Shown here: piece by piece, positions 1-8,947 of the stretch
How positions within the stretch are numbered: the first letter of the stretch is position 1
Layout of the letters: the number at the start of each line of letters is the position of its first letter
Source of the DNA: Vibrio sp. PID17_43
Lineage (GTDB): Bacteria; Pseudomonadota; Gammaproteobacteria; Enterobacterales; Vibrionaceae
Length of the DNA stretch: 42,053 nucleotides
NCBI RefSeq assembly: GCF_002608565.1
Contig: NZ_LIXM01000031.1
Span: 1-42,053, forward strand
Direction of reading: 5' to 3'
Notes under the pieces: model-generated
What the model was told of the DNA's origin: nothing
What the model saw: the letters and a program-made list of their open reading frames with translations, nothing else
The model's database searches: none
Made by a program: the position numbers and the translations under genes

Positions 1-17
1 TGGTTAATTGCAAAATA

Positions 18-50
18 AAAGGCTCTAAGTTTTGGGAACTTAGAGCCTTT
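18..50 (-). terminator. Intrinsic terminator downstream of cyaY
   Basis: A perfect 14-bp inverted repeat (18-31 with 37-50, loop 32-36). Read on the minus strand the stem is followed by a T-rich tail, as expected for a Rho-independent terminator of cyaY, which ends 100 bases away. The plus-strand side has no T run, so any gene to the left of the window is less likely to use it. Confidence 0.75.
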
Positions 51-150
51 ATAAGCCATCTGTAGGATCGTTCAACCGATCATTTATCTCTTAACTGATC
101 GGCATTAGCACAGAGGTGCTCTTTTTTAGTTTGGTGATGACCGATTTGAC

Positions 151-465
151 TTATACCCAGTCGATTTCTTCGTCAGCGTGCTTTTCACACTCCTGTTTCA
201 CCATTTCAAACAGCTCCATGCCCGTTTTGGAGCAGATCCATTTATCGTCAACCAACTTGAAATGGAAACCTCCAGACTTTGATGCTAACCAAATTTCATG
301 CATTGGCTCTTGGCGGTTAATGATGATTTGGCTGCGGTCTTCAAATTCTAATGTCATTACGTTACCAGACACCTCGTAATCAATGTCTGCGCCTGAATCA
401 TCGATGGATTCTTCGATGATTTGCATCTGTGTGTCCACCAGTTGATGAAATTCAGTATCGTTCAT
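151..465 (-). CDS. cyaY: Iron-sulfur cluster assembly protein CyaY (bacterial frataxin)
   Basis: CyaY is a small acidic cytoplasmic protein that binds iron and modulates the IscS/IscU iron-sulfur assembly machinery. The 104-residue product has the normal family length. Its N-terminal helix is rich in Asp/Glu (IEESIDDSGADIDYE), and the beta-sheet part carries the family signatures NRQEPMHEIWLASKSGG and the Trp of DDKWICSKTG. It is transcribed away from lptM-lysA-dapF, the same divergent arrangement as in E. coli. The ATG at 465 is the only sensible start for a full-length protein. A long hairpin terminator lies downstream. Confidence 0.95.
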   Translation of the reverse strand: MNDTEFHQLVDTQMQIIEESIDDSGADIDYEVSGNVMTLEFEDRSQIIINRQEPMHEIWLASKSGGFHFKLVDDKWICSKTGMELFEMVKQECEKHADEEIDWV

Positions 466-539
466 CCGTCTATCCTATTGCTTTTCTTGAGTGTGGTGCG
501 ATTATAGGGGGCATTGATTCAATAATCACGATATGCAAA

Positions 540-656
540 ATGAAAAAACTACTTACGGTGTTGTTTGTGATGGTTGCAGCGATACTTGCTGGTTGCGGAC
601 AATCAGGTTCACTTTACATCCCAGATGATGCTCAGCAAAGCGAGCAGTCACAATAA
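540..656 (+). CDS. lptM: LPS-assembly lipoprotein LptM (YifL family)
   Basis: A 38-residue lipoprotein. The signal peptide MKKLLTVLFVMVAAILAGC ends in a lipobox (LAGC) with the acylated Cys at residue 19, followed by the short CGQSGSLYIP motif typical of YifL/LptM (E. coli has a closely similar CGQKGPLYxP). In E. coli LptM helps the LptD/LptE outer-membrane LPS translocon mature. An upstream in-frame ATG at 429 would overlap cyaY antisense and hide the signal peptide, so the start at 540 is chosen. It lies just upstream of lysA, as in E. coli where yifL precedes dapF. The tail after the motif is low-complexity and Gln/Ser rich. Confidence 0.88.
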   Translation: MKKLLTVLFVMVAAILAGCGQSGSLYIPDDAQQSEQSQ

Positions 657-719
657 TCAGCCGCACTTTTTGGTGTGATATTAGGGTTAAGCAGTCGAAT
701 TAAATAAGGGAAGCGAATT

Positions 720-1973
720 TTGGATTACTTCAACTATCAGGATGATGGCCAGCTTTGGGCTGAAGATGTTCCTCTTCAAGCTCTTGCTGAGCAACATGGC
801 ACTCCTCTTTATGTATACTCACGCGCGACGCTTGAGCGTCATTGGAAAGCATTTGATAGTGCAGTGGGTCAACACCCTCACCTTGTTTGTTACGCAGTAA
901 AAGCAAACTCAAACTTAGGTGTACTGAATGCACTGGCTCGTTTGGGCTCAGGCTTTGATATCGTATCAGGTGGTGAACTAGAGCGTGTGATCACCGCTGG
1001 CGGTGATGCGAAGAAGGTGGTGTTCTCTGGTGTCGGTAAAACCTCAGTAGAAATGAAACGCGCACTAGAGTTGGGTATAAAGTGCTTCAATGTGGAATCA
1101 GAACCTGAGCTAGAGCGCTTGAATAAAGTTGCAGGCGAGCTAGGTGTGGTTGCACCGATTTCTCTACGAATTAACCCTGACGTAGACGCAAAAACACACC
1201 CTTACATTTCGACTGGTCTACGTGATAACAAATTTGGTATCGCGTTTGACCGTGCGCCAGCTGTATATCAATTTGCTCAGAGTCTGCCAAACTTAAACGT
1301 GCAAGGCATCGACTGCCATATTGGTTCTCAGCTGACTGAAATTGAACCTTTCATCGACGCCACTGACCGTCTATTAGCACTGATTGATGACTTGAAAGCG
1401 CAAGGCATCAACATTCGTCATCTAGACGTCGGTGGTGGTCTAGGCGTGGTATATCGTGATGAATTGCCACCACAGCCTTCTGATTATGCGAAAGCGCTGC
1501 TAGGTCGTCTTGAGAATCACCAAGATCTCGAACTGATTTTCGAACCAGGTCGTGCGATTGCAGCTAACGCAGGTATCTTGCTAACACGTGTGGAATTCCT
1601 AAAACACACCGAGCACAAGAACTTTGCCATCATCGATGCGGCAATGAACGATTTAATGCGTCCTGCGCTATACCAAGCATGGCAAGATATCGTCCCAGTT
1701 TCACCGCGTGAAGGTGAAGCACAGACCTACGACTTAGTCGGTCCTATCTGTGAAACGGGCGATTTCTTGGGCAAAGATCGAGCACTAGTTCTGCAAGAAG
1801 GTGATCTACTCGCGGTTCGCTCTGCAGGCGCCTATGGTTTTGTTATGTCTTCGAACTACAATACTCGTACCCGAGCGGCGGAAGTGATGGTGGATGGTAA
1901 CCAAAGCCACCTTGTTCGCCAGCGTGAGGAGCTGACCAGTTTGTGGCAGCTGGAACAGATTCTACCGGAGTAA
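720..1973 (+). CDS. lysA: Diaminopimelate decarboxylase (LysA)
   Basis: This PLP enzyme decarboxylates meso-diaminopimelate to L-lysine, the last step of lysine synthesis. The 417-residue product is a fold-type III decarboxylase: the PLP lysine is K61 in CYAVKANSN, the glycine-rich phosphate-binding segment is HLDVGGGLG, and the C-terminal active-site Cys is in the [10 protein letters not shown] motif; EPGRAI is also present. The start is a TTG preceded by AAGGGAAG; no ATG gives a better start. It lies 10 bases before dapF, so substrate production (DapF) and consumption are co-transcribed. The next gene product makes its substrate. Confidence 0.96.
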   Translation: MDYFNYQDDGQLWAEDVPLQALAEQHGTPLYVYSRATLERHWKAFDSAVGQHPHLVCYAVKANSNLGVLNALARLGSGFDIVSGGELERVITAGGDAKKVVFSGVGKTSVEMKRALELGIKCFNVESEPELERLNKVAGELGVVAPISLRINPDVDAKTHPYISTGLRDNKFGIAFDRAPAVYQFAQSLPNLNVQGIDCHIGSQLTEIEPFIDATDRLLALIDDLKAQGINIRHLDVGGGLGVVYRDELPPQPSDYAKALLGRLENHQDLELIFEPGRAIAANAGILLTRVEFLKHTEHKNFAIIDAAMNDLMRPALYQAWQDIVPVSPREGEAQTYDLVGPICETGDFLGKDRALVLQEGDLLAVRSAGAYGFVMSSNYNTRTRAAEVMVDGNQSHLVRQREELTSLWQLEQILPE

Positions 1974-1983
1974 CACACAACAA

Positions 1984-2814
1984 ATGCATTTCCACTTTTC
2001 TAAAATGCACGGTTTGGGTAACGATTTTATGGTCGTCGACTGTATTACCCAGAACGTATTTTTCTCGCAAGATTTGATCCGTCGCTTGGCGGATCGTCAT
2101 ACGGGCGTTGGCTTTGACCAGTTGCTTGTCGTTGAAGCGCCCTATGATCCAGAAAGCGACTTCCATTACCGCATTTTTAATGCGGATGGCAGTGAGGTGG
2201 AGCAGTGTGGTAATGGCGCACGCTGTTTTGCTCGTTTTGTACGTTTAAAAGGTTTGACTAACAAGTACAGCATTAGCGTTAGCACCAAGAAAGGCAAGAT
2301 GATTCTTGATGTAGAAGACGATGGTGAAGTGACTGTCAACATGGGCGTTCCGGAGTTCGAACCGAATAAGATTCCTTTCAAAGCGAAGCAGAAAGAGAAA
2401 ACCTACATCATGCGTGTTGGTGAGAAAACTCTGTTCTGTGGGGCGGTTAGCATGGGGAATCCGCATGTCGTTACTGTTGTAGATGATGTGGATAGCGCAG
2501 AAGTAGAAAAGCTTGGGCCATTGCTTGAATCACACGAACGTTTCCCTGAGCGTGTGAACGCAGGCTTTATGCAAGTGGTGAATCGCAATCATATCCGTCT
2601 ACGTGTTTATGAACGTGGTGCGGGCGAAACGCAAGCTTGTGGTAGCGGTGCTTGTGGTGCAGTAGCGGTCGGTATTCTGCAAGGTTTACTGGACGAAAAT
2701 GTAAAAGTGTCACTTCCGGGCGGTGATTTGCGTATTTCTTGGCAAGGTCCAGGGCAACCGTTATTCATGACCGGTCCTGCAACTCACGTATTTGATGGTC
2801 AGTTGTCGTGCTAG
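1984..2814 (+). CDS. dapF: Diaminopimelate epimerase (DapF)
   Basis: DapF interconverts LL- and meso-diaminopimelate, feeding both lysine synthesis and peptidoglycan. The 276-residue length is normal. The two-base catalytic cysteines are visible as C75 in QCGNGARCF and C219 in QACGSGACG. The N-terminal segment KMHGLGNDF is the other family signature. It follows lysA by 10 bases, and its 3' end overlaps the GTG start of the DUF484 gene by 7 bases, which suggests translational coupling through to xerC. Confidence 0.97.
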   Translation: MHFHFSKMHGLGNDFMVVDCITQNVFFSQDLIRRLADRHTGVGFDQLLVVEAPYDPESDFHYRIFNADGSEVEQCGNGARCFARFVRLKGLTNKYSISVSTKKGKMILDVEDDGEVTVNMGVPEFEPNKIPFKAKQKEKTYIMRVGEKTLFCGAVSMGNPHVVTVVDDVDSAEVEKLGPLLESHERFPERVNAGFMQVVNRNHIRLRVYERGAGETQACGSGACGAVAVGILQGLLDENVKVSLPGGDLRISWQGPGQPLFMTGPATHVFDGQLSC

Positions 2815-3539
2815 TAGAACAAAAGAAAAAACCATTATCTGAAGTCGAAGCGGATGTATTGACGGCGGAAGTCGTTGCAGAGTATTTGAAGGATCATCCG
2901 GATTTCTTTGTGCAACGCCCAGCATTAGTCGACCGCCTATCTTTCCCTCATGCGGATTTAGGTACGGTCTCTTTGGTGCATATTCAAATGAACCGTCAGC
3001 GTCAACGTATAGAAGAGTTGGAAGAAGAGATCACCACATTGATGTCTTTGGCGGCGAACAACGATCGCACTTTTTACGAATTTATGGATCTGCAAGGGCA
3101 AATCCTAAAGTGCAGTGACTTTAAGCAAGTCATTCACGCCATTGAACACAAAGCCAAAGAGCTCGGTTTGAAGGCTTATGTTCGTCTGTTGAGCCAGTGT
3201 GATGCTGAAACTCAACTGAGTAAGGAAGACTATCAGCGCTTTGCAACCAATCACTTAAATGGAAAAGAGGCGTATTTAGGCCGTTTACGTAAAGTGGATC
3301 GTGAAGCTTTGTTTGGGGATATGGATGTTCCAGAAATGGGTTCCTATGTGGTATTGCCGCTGGTAAAAATACAGCCGCTTGGCGTGTTGGCGTTTTCTAG
3401 TGAAGAGGGCGGCCATTTCCAACCAGATATGGATACCTTGTTTTTGCGTCACCTATCATTAGTGGTGGCACATCTCGCTCAAACATTGGTATGGCAAAGT
3501 CATCATGACAACAACTCCCAGCATTCCTCTGCCAAATAG
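2808..3539 (+). CDS. DUF484 family protein (YigA-like)
   Basis: A 243-residue cytoplasmic protein of the DUF484 family, which is found between dapF and xerC in many gamma-proteobacteria. The N-terminal part contains [15 protein letters not shown], followed by a helical, coiled-coil-like stretch ([22 protein letters not shown]) and a GAF-like C-terminal half. The biochemical role is unknown to me. It starts at a GTG overlapping dapF by 7 bases, and its 3' end overlaps xerC by 35 bases, so expression is probably coupled. E. coli yigA is the positional counterpart. Confidence 0.9.
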   Translation: MLVEQKKKPLSEVEADVLTAEVVAEYLKDHPDFFVQRPALVDRLSFPHADLGTVSLVHIQMNRQRQRIEELEEEITTLMSLAANNDRTFYEFMDLQGQILKCSDFKQVIHAIEHKAKELGLKAYVRLLSQCDAETQLSKEDYQRFATNHLNGKEAYLGRLRKVDREALFGDMDVPEMGSYVVLPLVKIQPLGVLAFSSEEGGHFQPDMDTLFLRHLSLVVAHLAQTLVWQSHHDNNSQHSSAK

Positions 3540-4446
3540 TCTTCAAAAGCCTCTTGAACGTTTCTACGAATTCTTGCGAAGCGAAAAGGGGCTGAGTCTG
3601 CATACCCAACGTAATTATAAGCAGCAGCTAGAAACCATGGCTCAGCACCTGACTGAAATGGGATTGAAAGAGTGGTCCCAGGTCGATGCGGGCTGGGTAC
3701 GCCAGCTCGCTGGTAAAGGCATGCGAGAAGGCATGAAAGCCAGTAGTCTGGCGACACGTTTATCCTCTCTGCGCAGTTTTTTTGATTTTCTTATCTTACG
3801 TGGCGACCTGTCTGCGAACCCAGCCAAAGGCGTTTCTGCTCCGCGTAAAAAGCGTCCGCTACCGAAAAATCTCGATGTCGATGAAGTCAATCAGTTATTG
3901 GAAGTGAACGAAGAGGATCCACTGTCGATTCGCGATCGTGCGATGATGGAGCTGATGTATGGTGCCGGTTTACGCTTGGCTGAATTGGTCGGCGTCGATG
4001 TACGAGATGTGCAATTGCGTAGTGGTGAACTCCGAGTCATTGGTAAAGGCGACAAAGAGCGCAAAGTGCCGTTTTCAGGTATGGCAACGGAATGGGTTAC
4101 CAAGTGGCTGAAAGTACGTGGTGATCTAGCCGCAGCAGGCGAACCCGCGTTATTTGTTTCAAAATTGGGGACGCGCATTTCTCATCGTAGTGTACAAAAG
4201 CGCATGGCAGAGTGGGGGAAAAAACAATCAGTGGCGAGTCATATTAGCCCGCATAAATTGCGTCACTCATTTGCGACGCATATGCTGGAATCAAGCAACA
4301 ACTTACGTGCGGTGCAAGAATTGCTGGGGCATGAAAATATTTCGACCACTCAAATCTATACGCATTTGGATTTCCAGCATTTAGCACAAGCTTATGATCA
4401 GGCTCATCCTCGTGCACGTAAGAAGAGCGGAAACGAGGGACGCTGA
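3505..4446 (+). CDS. xerC: Tyrosine recombinase XerC
   Basis: XerC acts with XerD at the dif site to resolve chromosome dimers at division. The 313-residue product has the N-terminal SAM-like core-binding domain (about 12-105) and the catalytic domain (about 120-300). All catalytic residues are present: R157 (GLRLAE), K181 (GKGDKERK), H250 and R253 (HKLRHSFATH), H276 (LLGHENIS) and the nucleophile Y285 (IYTHLDF). The context dapF-DUF484-xerC-yigB is diagnostic for XerC rather than XerD or an integrase. It overlaps both neighbours (35 bases upstream, 1 base downstream). Confidence 0.97.
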   Translation: MTTTPSIPLPNSLQKPLERFYEFLRSEKGLSLHTQRNYKQQLETMAQHLTEMGLKEWSQVDAGWVRQLAGKGMREGMKASSLATRLSSLRSFFDFLILRGDLSANPAKGVSAPRKKRPLPKNLDVDEVNQLLEVNEEDPLSIRDRAMMELMYGAGLRLAELVGVDVRDVQLRSGELRVIGKGDKERKVPFSGMATEWVTKWLKVRGDLAAAGEPALFVSKLGTRISHRSVQKRMAEWGKKQSVASHISPHKLRHSFATHMLESSNNLRAVQELLGHENISTTQIYTHLDFQHLAQAYDQAHPRARKKSGNEGR

Positions 4447-5165
4447 TGAAATTCTACCGCCGTATTGCGCCAGTAAAGGCGATGACCTTTGACCTTGACG
4501 ACACTCTCTATGATAACTACCCAGTGATAGTGCGCATGGAGCAAGAGCTGTTGGCCTGGCTTAAGCAAACCCACCCTGCGGTGGCGCAGATGGATAAAGC
4601 CGATTGGTTGACGTTGAAAAAGCGTGTAGCACAGCAGCAGCCGGAACTTAAAAGTGATGTGACGCTTTGGCGTTTTGTTCAGCTTAAGCATGGCTTTTTG
4701 CAAGTAGGTTACCATGATGATGAGGCGCAAATGGCGGCCCAAGCCGGTGTCGATGTCGCGTTGGATTGGCGTAGCCAGTTTAAAGTACCTCAACAAAGCT
4801 TGGATGTACTGGCTGAGCTTAGTGATAAGGTACCGTTGGTCGCGATCACGAATGGTAATGTCGATTTGGATCGTGTGGGGCTTGCGCCGTTCTTCCAATC
4901 GGTATTGAAAGCCGGCCCTGATGGACAGGCTAAACCTGCGTCCGATCTCTTTACCAAAGCGCAGCAGTGTCTCGATTTTCCCGCAGAAAATATTTTGCAT
5001 GTGGGCGACCACTTGTTGACAGATATCCAAGGAGCCAAACGTGCTGGATTCTCAGCTTGTTGGTTTAATGATAAAGCGCGCTCTGTCATGACGCACACCA
5101 ATGGACGTGTGTTGCCGGATGTTGAAATTCATCAATTACTTTCGTTGCCTGAGTTACTGAACTAG
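4446..5165 (+). CDS. yigB: HAD-superfamily phosphatase YigB
   Basis: A 239-residue HAD hydrolase. Motif I is FDLDDTLYDN (nucleophile and acid Asp), motif II is AITNGN, the Lys is in AKPASDLF, and motif IV is HVGDHLLTDIQGA. The E. coli homologue YigB can dephosphorylate the riboflavin intermediate 5-amino-6-(5-phosphoribitylamino)uracil and FMN; that substrate is inferred here by homology and context. The ATG overlaps the xerC stop by one base (TGATG), so it is the last gene of the operon. A terminator follows. Confidence 0.9.
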   Translation: MKFYRRIAPVKAMTFDLDDTLYDNYPVIVRMEQELLAWLKQTHPAVAQMDKADWLTLKKRVAQQQPELKSDVTLWRFVQLKHGFLQVGYHDDEAQMAAQAGVDVALDWRSQFKVPQQSLDVLAELSDKVPLVAITNGNVDLDRVGLAPFFQSVLKAGPDGQAKPASDLFTKAQQCLDFPAENILHVGDHLLTDIQGAKRAGFSACWFNDKARSVMTHTNGRVLPDVEIHQLLSLPELLN

Positions 5166-5169
5166 TCAT

Positions 5170-5185
5170 TGTTCCACGTGAAACG
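5170..5185. promoter_or_regulatory. parS-like centromere site (ParB binding)
   Basis: The 16 bases TGTTCCACGTGAAACG match the bacterial parS consensus TGTTNCACGTGAAACA at every position but the last. The site is non-coding, between the yigB stop and its terminator. ParB of Vibrio chromosome 1 binds such sites near the origin, and cyaY/xerC genes lie fairly close to oriC1 in Vibrio. Function is inferred from the sequence match only. Confidence 0.75.
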
Positions 5186-5194
5186 GTATCGAAT

Positions 5195-5222
5195 AAAAAA
5201 CGCAGCCAGTGCTGCGTTTTTT
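5195..5222. terminator. Bidirectional terminator between yigB and tapT
   Basis: A 12-bp perfect stem (AAAAAACGCAGC with GCTGCGTTTTTT, loop CAGT) with A and T runs on both sides, placed between convergent genes. It can serve yigB on the plus strand and the DTW gene on the minus strand. Confidence 0.9.
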
Positions 5223-5236
5223 GTTTTCTCATCGTC

Positions 5237-5833
5237 TTAAGTTTTTAGAGTGTGACCACTTTTCTCAGCTTGGAAGACGGGCAGGTAGTGCTTGAAGAAG
5301 TCCAACATCTGTTGCTGGTTTTGCTTTTCTCCTAGTTGCCCCAGCAATTGAGCTGCGACTTCAAAAGTGCACAGGTTGCCTTCTTGTTGGTTGCGACGTA
5401 GTTGGTATTGGGAATCTGTTTGAGTGGCTAAGCTCATCATTGCCACATCTTCTAACCAACGACTTTTATTGAGCATCTTACGCGCTTCTTGCCATGTTGC
5501 ATCCAGGATGATGTACAGCGGCTTTCTGTTTTGCTTATCACTTTGCTGTTTAACTTGCGCTAAGGTCAGGCTTTCCTCACTGGGAAAGAGCAGCACTGGC
5601 AATAGGCTTGGTTCTGCAAGCGTTTCCAGTAACTCTGCTGGTGGTGCTTTGCGATCCCAAACCGCTTGGGTCACATTCAATTGGCATTGTGCGATCAGCT
5701 TGCCTGTGTTGGTGTCCCGCGTTAGTTCATTTGGATGCATCAACAGCATGAATGCGTGTTCACTACGGAGTTTAGGCAGCAGTGAACAAATGCAGTTGAA
5801 TTGAAAACCGCAATGTGGACAAGGCTGCACCAT
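5237..5833 (-). CDS. tapT: DTW-domain tRNA-uridine aminocarboxypropyltransferase (TapT-like)
   Basis: The 198-residue product belongs to the DTW/TDD family, whose member TapT (YfiP) uses S-adenosylmethionine to make acp3U at position 47 of tRNAs. The signature DATWQEARKM and the N-terminal zinc-type cysteines CPHCGFQFNCIC are both present; HPNELTRDTNTGKL is a further family segment. The start codon overlaps the stop of the upstream lipoprotein gene (TAATG), so the two are translated as an operon. The family has paralogues (TapT, TuaA), so the precise nucleotide target is inferred. Confidence 0.85.
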   Translation of the reverse strand: MVQPCPHCGFQFNCICSLLPKLRSEHAFMLLMHPNELTRDTNTGKLIAQCQLNVTQAVWDRKAPPAELLETLAEPSLLPVLLFPSEESLTLAQVKQQSDKQNRKPLYIILDATWQEARKMLNKSRWLEDVAMMSLATQTDSQYQLRRNQQEGNLCTFEVAAQLLGQLGEKQNQQQMLDFFKHYLPVFQAEKSGHTLKT

Positions 5834-7383
5834 TATAAGCGTACTCCTTCACGAACAGGGCTGATGCCATCCGAGAACAGACGCACACCGCTGACTTGCT
5901 CTTTGCTCGCTGTTGGCGCCAAGCTTGGGTTGATTGGGTAGCTTACGCCCGTGTATTGCATCACGTGTTGACCCGGCGTTGCACCACCACCGCTGACATT
6001 AAAAATCAGATCACGCCAACCGTGTGAGGTTTGTTGACCCAGCATGATTGGGCTTTGCACTAGCGTCATACGGCTGTTGAAACGCCACTCATTCTCGTGG
6101 TTTTCGAACACGAGCAGGGTGCAACCGCCAGAACCGCACCAATCTAGTTGGACTAGCAGCTCTTCATTACCATCGCCATTTAGATCGTAAGTCAGCCAGC
6201 GGTATTGGTTGTTGCTTGGGCTGGTTTGGTTAATGAAAAAGTAATGGCGTACGGTGGCATCCACTTTTGAGTTGAAGTCCGCACTGGAAGGAACATCAGC
6301 CGCACCAATCGGATCGTTGCTGCGATCCGTGGTTAGTTGTTCAGTGCCTGAGTTGTGTACTGTTGCTGGGTAAAGCACAAGTCCGCCATCGGCGATTGGG
6401 TAAACCAGATTACCCACTTTCTCTTTTACTGCTTTCAGCTGGTTGCCTTCACGAGTAAACAGGCGCTCGGTCATTAAGCGCTGTTGCTGGTGGTGAGTCA
6501 TCACGACTTGTACTTGTGATGGACTCAGTTGTTGCCAGTAACCGCGTTCCACTAAAGGTGGCTGTCCGTCAGAGTAACTGTATTTGGTTATCGCACTGTG
6601 GTCGCTGTTCAGTGTCATCTGCACTTCAAAGCCTTGTGATTGAGTTGACGTCGCCACGTAAGTGTTCACCCACTCCAAGGTCGAATCTACGTTGGCTGCC
6701 ATACCACAACCTTGGTAGGTCTTATCGTCGTGTTCCAGCGTTGCTTGCCAGCCATAGAGTGAGTTACTCATGGTGTCAGAACACAAGTTCTCGGTCATAT
6801 GTAGTTCGCCGTCATTGAGTTGGTAAGCTCGTTGGCGAGGTTGCAGCTTACTGCTGTTGATGTCTAACGTTTGGTTAGATTTTCCAAGTCGCTGGAATTT
6901 AAGCGCATTACCTTCAAAGGTTGCTGCCCATGATGGTTCATTGCCAAATACGCGAGTGGGTTTGCTGGTTTGCTTGCAGCGATGCGGATTTTCTGTCGTA
7001 AGGAAGTTCACCTGCTCAACCACAACGTTAGCATCGAAATCTGCAGAAAAACCGTCGGCGCCAGGTGGGTTGAGGTGACCAATGACTTCACCATACATGG
7101 TTTGATAAGGTTCACTGGTGATGGCCACAGCACGTTGTATTTGTTGTGGCGACAGTTGCAGCCAGTACTGTTTATCGCTACCGCAAGGGGTGATGTATTG
7201 GCTTTCGTGTCCAATTACCACTTCACCACGTAGCATAAAGGTTTGAGGTAAGATGGTTTCTGGCTTATCCAAGGACGCAGCTAGCGTGGTTGGCGTGCCT
7301 GCATCGGACTGTGGAGGTTGCACGCTACACGCTTGCAGGACCAGCAGTGTGGCGAGTGCCACTGGGTTTTTCAAAGCCTTCAT
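5833..7383 (-). CDS. Putative lipoprotein, COG3650-like
   Basis: A 516-residue exported protein. The signal peptide ends in the lipobox VLQAC with Cys19. Residues about 50-95 are a short domain (MLRGEVVIGHESQYITPCG), followed by a segment (VFGNEPSWAATFEGNALKF) like those in COG3650 / META-type envelope proteins. The C-terminal region contains LTYDLNGDGNEELLVQLDWCG, an FG-GAP-like calcium-loop motif (DLNGDGNEE). It probably sits at the cell envelope; no function is known to me. It is divergent from the EVE-domain gene (starts 39 bases apart) and translationally coupled to the downstream DTW gene. The GC content and codon style resemble the neighbours. Confidence 0.7.
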   Translation of the reverse strand: MKALKNPVALATLLVLQACSVQPPQSDAGTPTTLAASLDKPETILPQTFMLRGEVVIGHESQYITPCGSDKQYWLQLSPQQIQRAVAITSEPYQTMYGEVIGHLNPPGADGFSADFDANVVVEQVNFLTTENPHRCKQTSKPTRVFGNEPSWAATFEGNALKFQRLGKSNQTLDINSSKLQPRQRAYQLNDGELHMTENLCSDTMSNSLYGWQATLEHDDKTYQGCGMAANVDSTLEWVNTYVATSTQSQGFEVQMTLNSDHSAITKYSYSDGQPPLVERGYWQQLSPSQVQVVMTHHQQQRLMTERLFTREGNQLKAVKEKVGNLVYPIADGGLVLYPATVHNSGTEQLTTDRSNDPIGAADVPSSADFNSKVDATVRHYFFINQTSPSNNQYRWLTYDLNGDGNEELLVQLDWCGSGGCTLLVFENHENEWRFNSRMTLVQSPIMLGQQTSHGWRDLIFNVSGGGATPGQHVMQYTGVSYPINPSLAPTASKEQVSGVRLFSDGISPVREGVRL

Positions 7384-7422
7384 GTTATATCTTCCTCATT
7401 ACAATCTGCATCGGATCGCATT

Positions 7423-7893
7423 ATGGCATATTGGTTATTTAAAACAGAACCAGATACCTTTTCTATTGACACGCTTCGAACCCAAAAGGTTTCATGTTGG
7501 GAGGGCGTTCGTAATTATCAGGCGCGTAACATGATGCGTGACCAAGTTAAATTGGGCGACTTGGTGCTGATTTACCATTCCTCTTGTAAGAACGTAGGTG
7601 TGGCTGGCATTGCCAAAGTGACCCGTGAAGCGTATCCCGATCATTTCCAGTTTGACCTAGAAAGCGATTACTACGATCCGACATCCGACCCAGAAAATCC
7701 ACGTTGGATGATGGTGGATATCGAGTTTGTACGTAAGACTGAGCGTTTGATTCCGCTGTCGGTAATGAAGGCGGTGCCAGAGCTAGAAAATATGCCACTA
7801 GTGAAACGCGGCAATCGCTTGTCGATCATGCCGGTGAGTGAGCAAGAGTGGGAGGCCATTCTCGGCAAAGAGAAGTTGCCAAGTCAGCGATAA
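7423..7893 (+). CDS. EVE-domain protein
   Basis: A 156-residue protein consisting of a single EVE (PUA-like) domain, which recognises modified bases in nucleic acids. The N-terminal signature MAYWLFKTEPDTFSIDTL and the segment RNYQARNMMRDQVKLGDLVLIYHSSCKNVGVAGIAKV are typical of the thymocyte nuclear protein 1 family. The longer ORF from 7318 would run antisense through the lipoprotein signal peptide, so the ATG at 7423 is used. It is divergent from the lipoprotein gene. The ligand is not known for this bacterial member. Confidence 0.88.
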   Translation: MAYWLFKTEPDTFSIDTLRTQKVSCWEGVRNYQARNMMRDQVKLGDLVLIYHSSCKNVGVAGIAKVTREAYPDHFQFDLESDYYDPTSDPENPRWMMVDIEFVRKTERLIPLSVMKAVPELENMPLVKRGNRLSIMPVSEQEWEAILGKEKLPSQR

Positions 7894-7896
7894 AAG

Positions 7897-7921
7897 AAAG
7901 GGCTGCATGGTGCAGCCCTTT
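7897..7921. terminator. Terminator between EVE gene and yigL
   Basis: An 11-bp perfect stem (AAAGGGCTGCA with TGCAGCCCTTT, loop TGG) directly after the EVE stop codon and before the convergent yigL. The T runs are short, but the location fits a bidirectional terminator. Confidence 0.8.
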
Positions 7922-7961
7922 GTGATTTTGCCAATAACCTGCTGTTGATAGCCAATACAGG

Positions 7962-8786
7962 TTATAGCAGATGATCTTGCAGGTAGTGCGCAACCGCATC
8001 GTCGGCGTTGCTGCCGATCACTTCATTGTTTGGTAGTGCTTTCATCACTTTCTCGTGAGAGGTGCCCATGACTAAACCTTTACCCGCCATTGATAGCATT
8101 TCTACGTCATTCATGCCGTCACCAAATGCGATGGTGTTCTCTAGTGTTAAGCCAATTGATTCTGCCACGGCCTTTAGCGCATCACCTTTAGAAACGCCAG
8201 CGCTCATGACTTCCAGACACCAAGGTGTTGAGAATGCGATGTTCAACTTGTCGCCAAATTGCTCACGCAATTTGTTTTCAAATACCACTAGGTGCTCATG
8301 ATCTTGGGCTGGGTGGGTAAAGAAAATCTTTGCAATACCATCAGTCGGCGCGTTGCTATCATCGTATAGCTTATAGGTAAAGTCTTCATGAAAATCGCGC
8401 AGTTGTTCATCATCTTTGTTCAATAACCAATCGTCGTTCTGGTACATGTGGATAAGTATGCCAGGATCTGACTTGATCGTGTCGATCACCGGTTGTACTA
8501 GGGTTTCTGGTACGTTTTGGCTGTACCTCAGTTGATCATTTTGGTCGTGTACACGAGCACCGTTTGACGTGATCATGTAAGCCGGAATACCTACAGTACG
8601 ACGAATGCTGGCTACGTCTACGTGATGGCGCCCCGTAGCAAAGACAAAAGTGTAGCCCTTTTCGTGCAGTGCCTTTAGCGTCTCTTTCGAGTAAGCGCTT
8701 AGTTGGTGATTTGGTGCGAGTAAAGTGCCATCCAGATCTGAGGCAACGATTTTAGTGATCTCTTTGCAAGGTAGCGATGTGCTCAT
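7962..8786 (-). CDS. yigL: Cof-type HAD-IIB phosphatase YigL
   Basis: The 274-residue product has HAD motif I ASDLDGTLLAPN, motif II in ITSNGARV, the basic residue in MSAGVSKGDAL, and motif IV AFGDGMNDVEML, as in sugar-phosphate / pyridoxal-phosphate phosphatases. In E. coli YigL dephosphorylates PLP and sugar phosphates and lies next to pldB and rhtB; the same neighbours here support this identity over other Cof-type paralogues. It is separated from pldB by about 160 bases and read in the same direction. Confidence 0.88.
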   Translation of the reverse strand: MSTSLPCKEITKIVASDLDGTLLAPNHQLSAYSKETLKALHEKGYTFVFATGRHHVDVASIRRTVGIPAYMITSNGARVHDQNDQLRYSQNVPETLVQPVIDTIKSDPGILIHMYQNDDWLLNKDDEQLRDFHEDFTYKLYDDSNAPTDGIAKIFFTHPAQDHEHLVVFENKLREQFGDKLNIAFSTPWCLEVMSAGVSKGDALKAVAESIGLTLENTIAFGDGMNDVEMLSMAGKGLVMGTSHEKVMKALPNNEVIGSNADDAVAHYLQDHLL

Positions 8787-8947
8787 GAAGCCCTCGTAAA
8801 CGGTGTGGATAGAGTGGAACAGGTTGATTGCACGCGAAGCACCGTCGATTGACTAGGTCGTACTGCATCGAGTGCGGGGAACAAAAGGCAGTTTACGCCA
8901 AAATTAGGCAGAAAAAGAGGGTAAATCGCTAAGCGAAAGTTTCCTCT

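Noticed and set aside
4404..5030. 208-codon minus-strand ORF across yigB
   Set aside because: Antisense shadow of yigB, which has all HAD motifs and operon coupling; no ribosome site.
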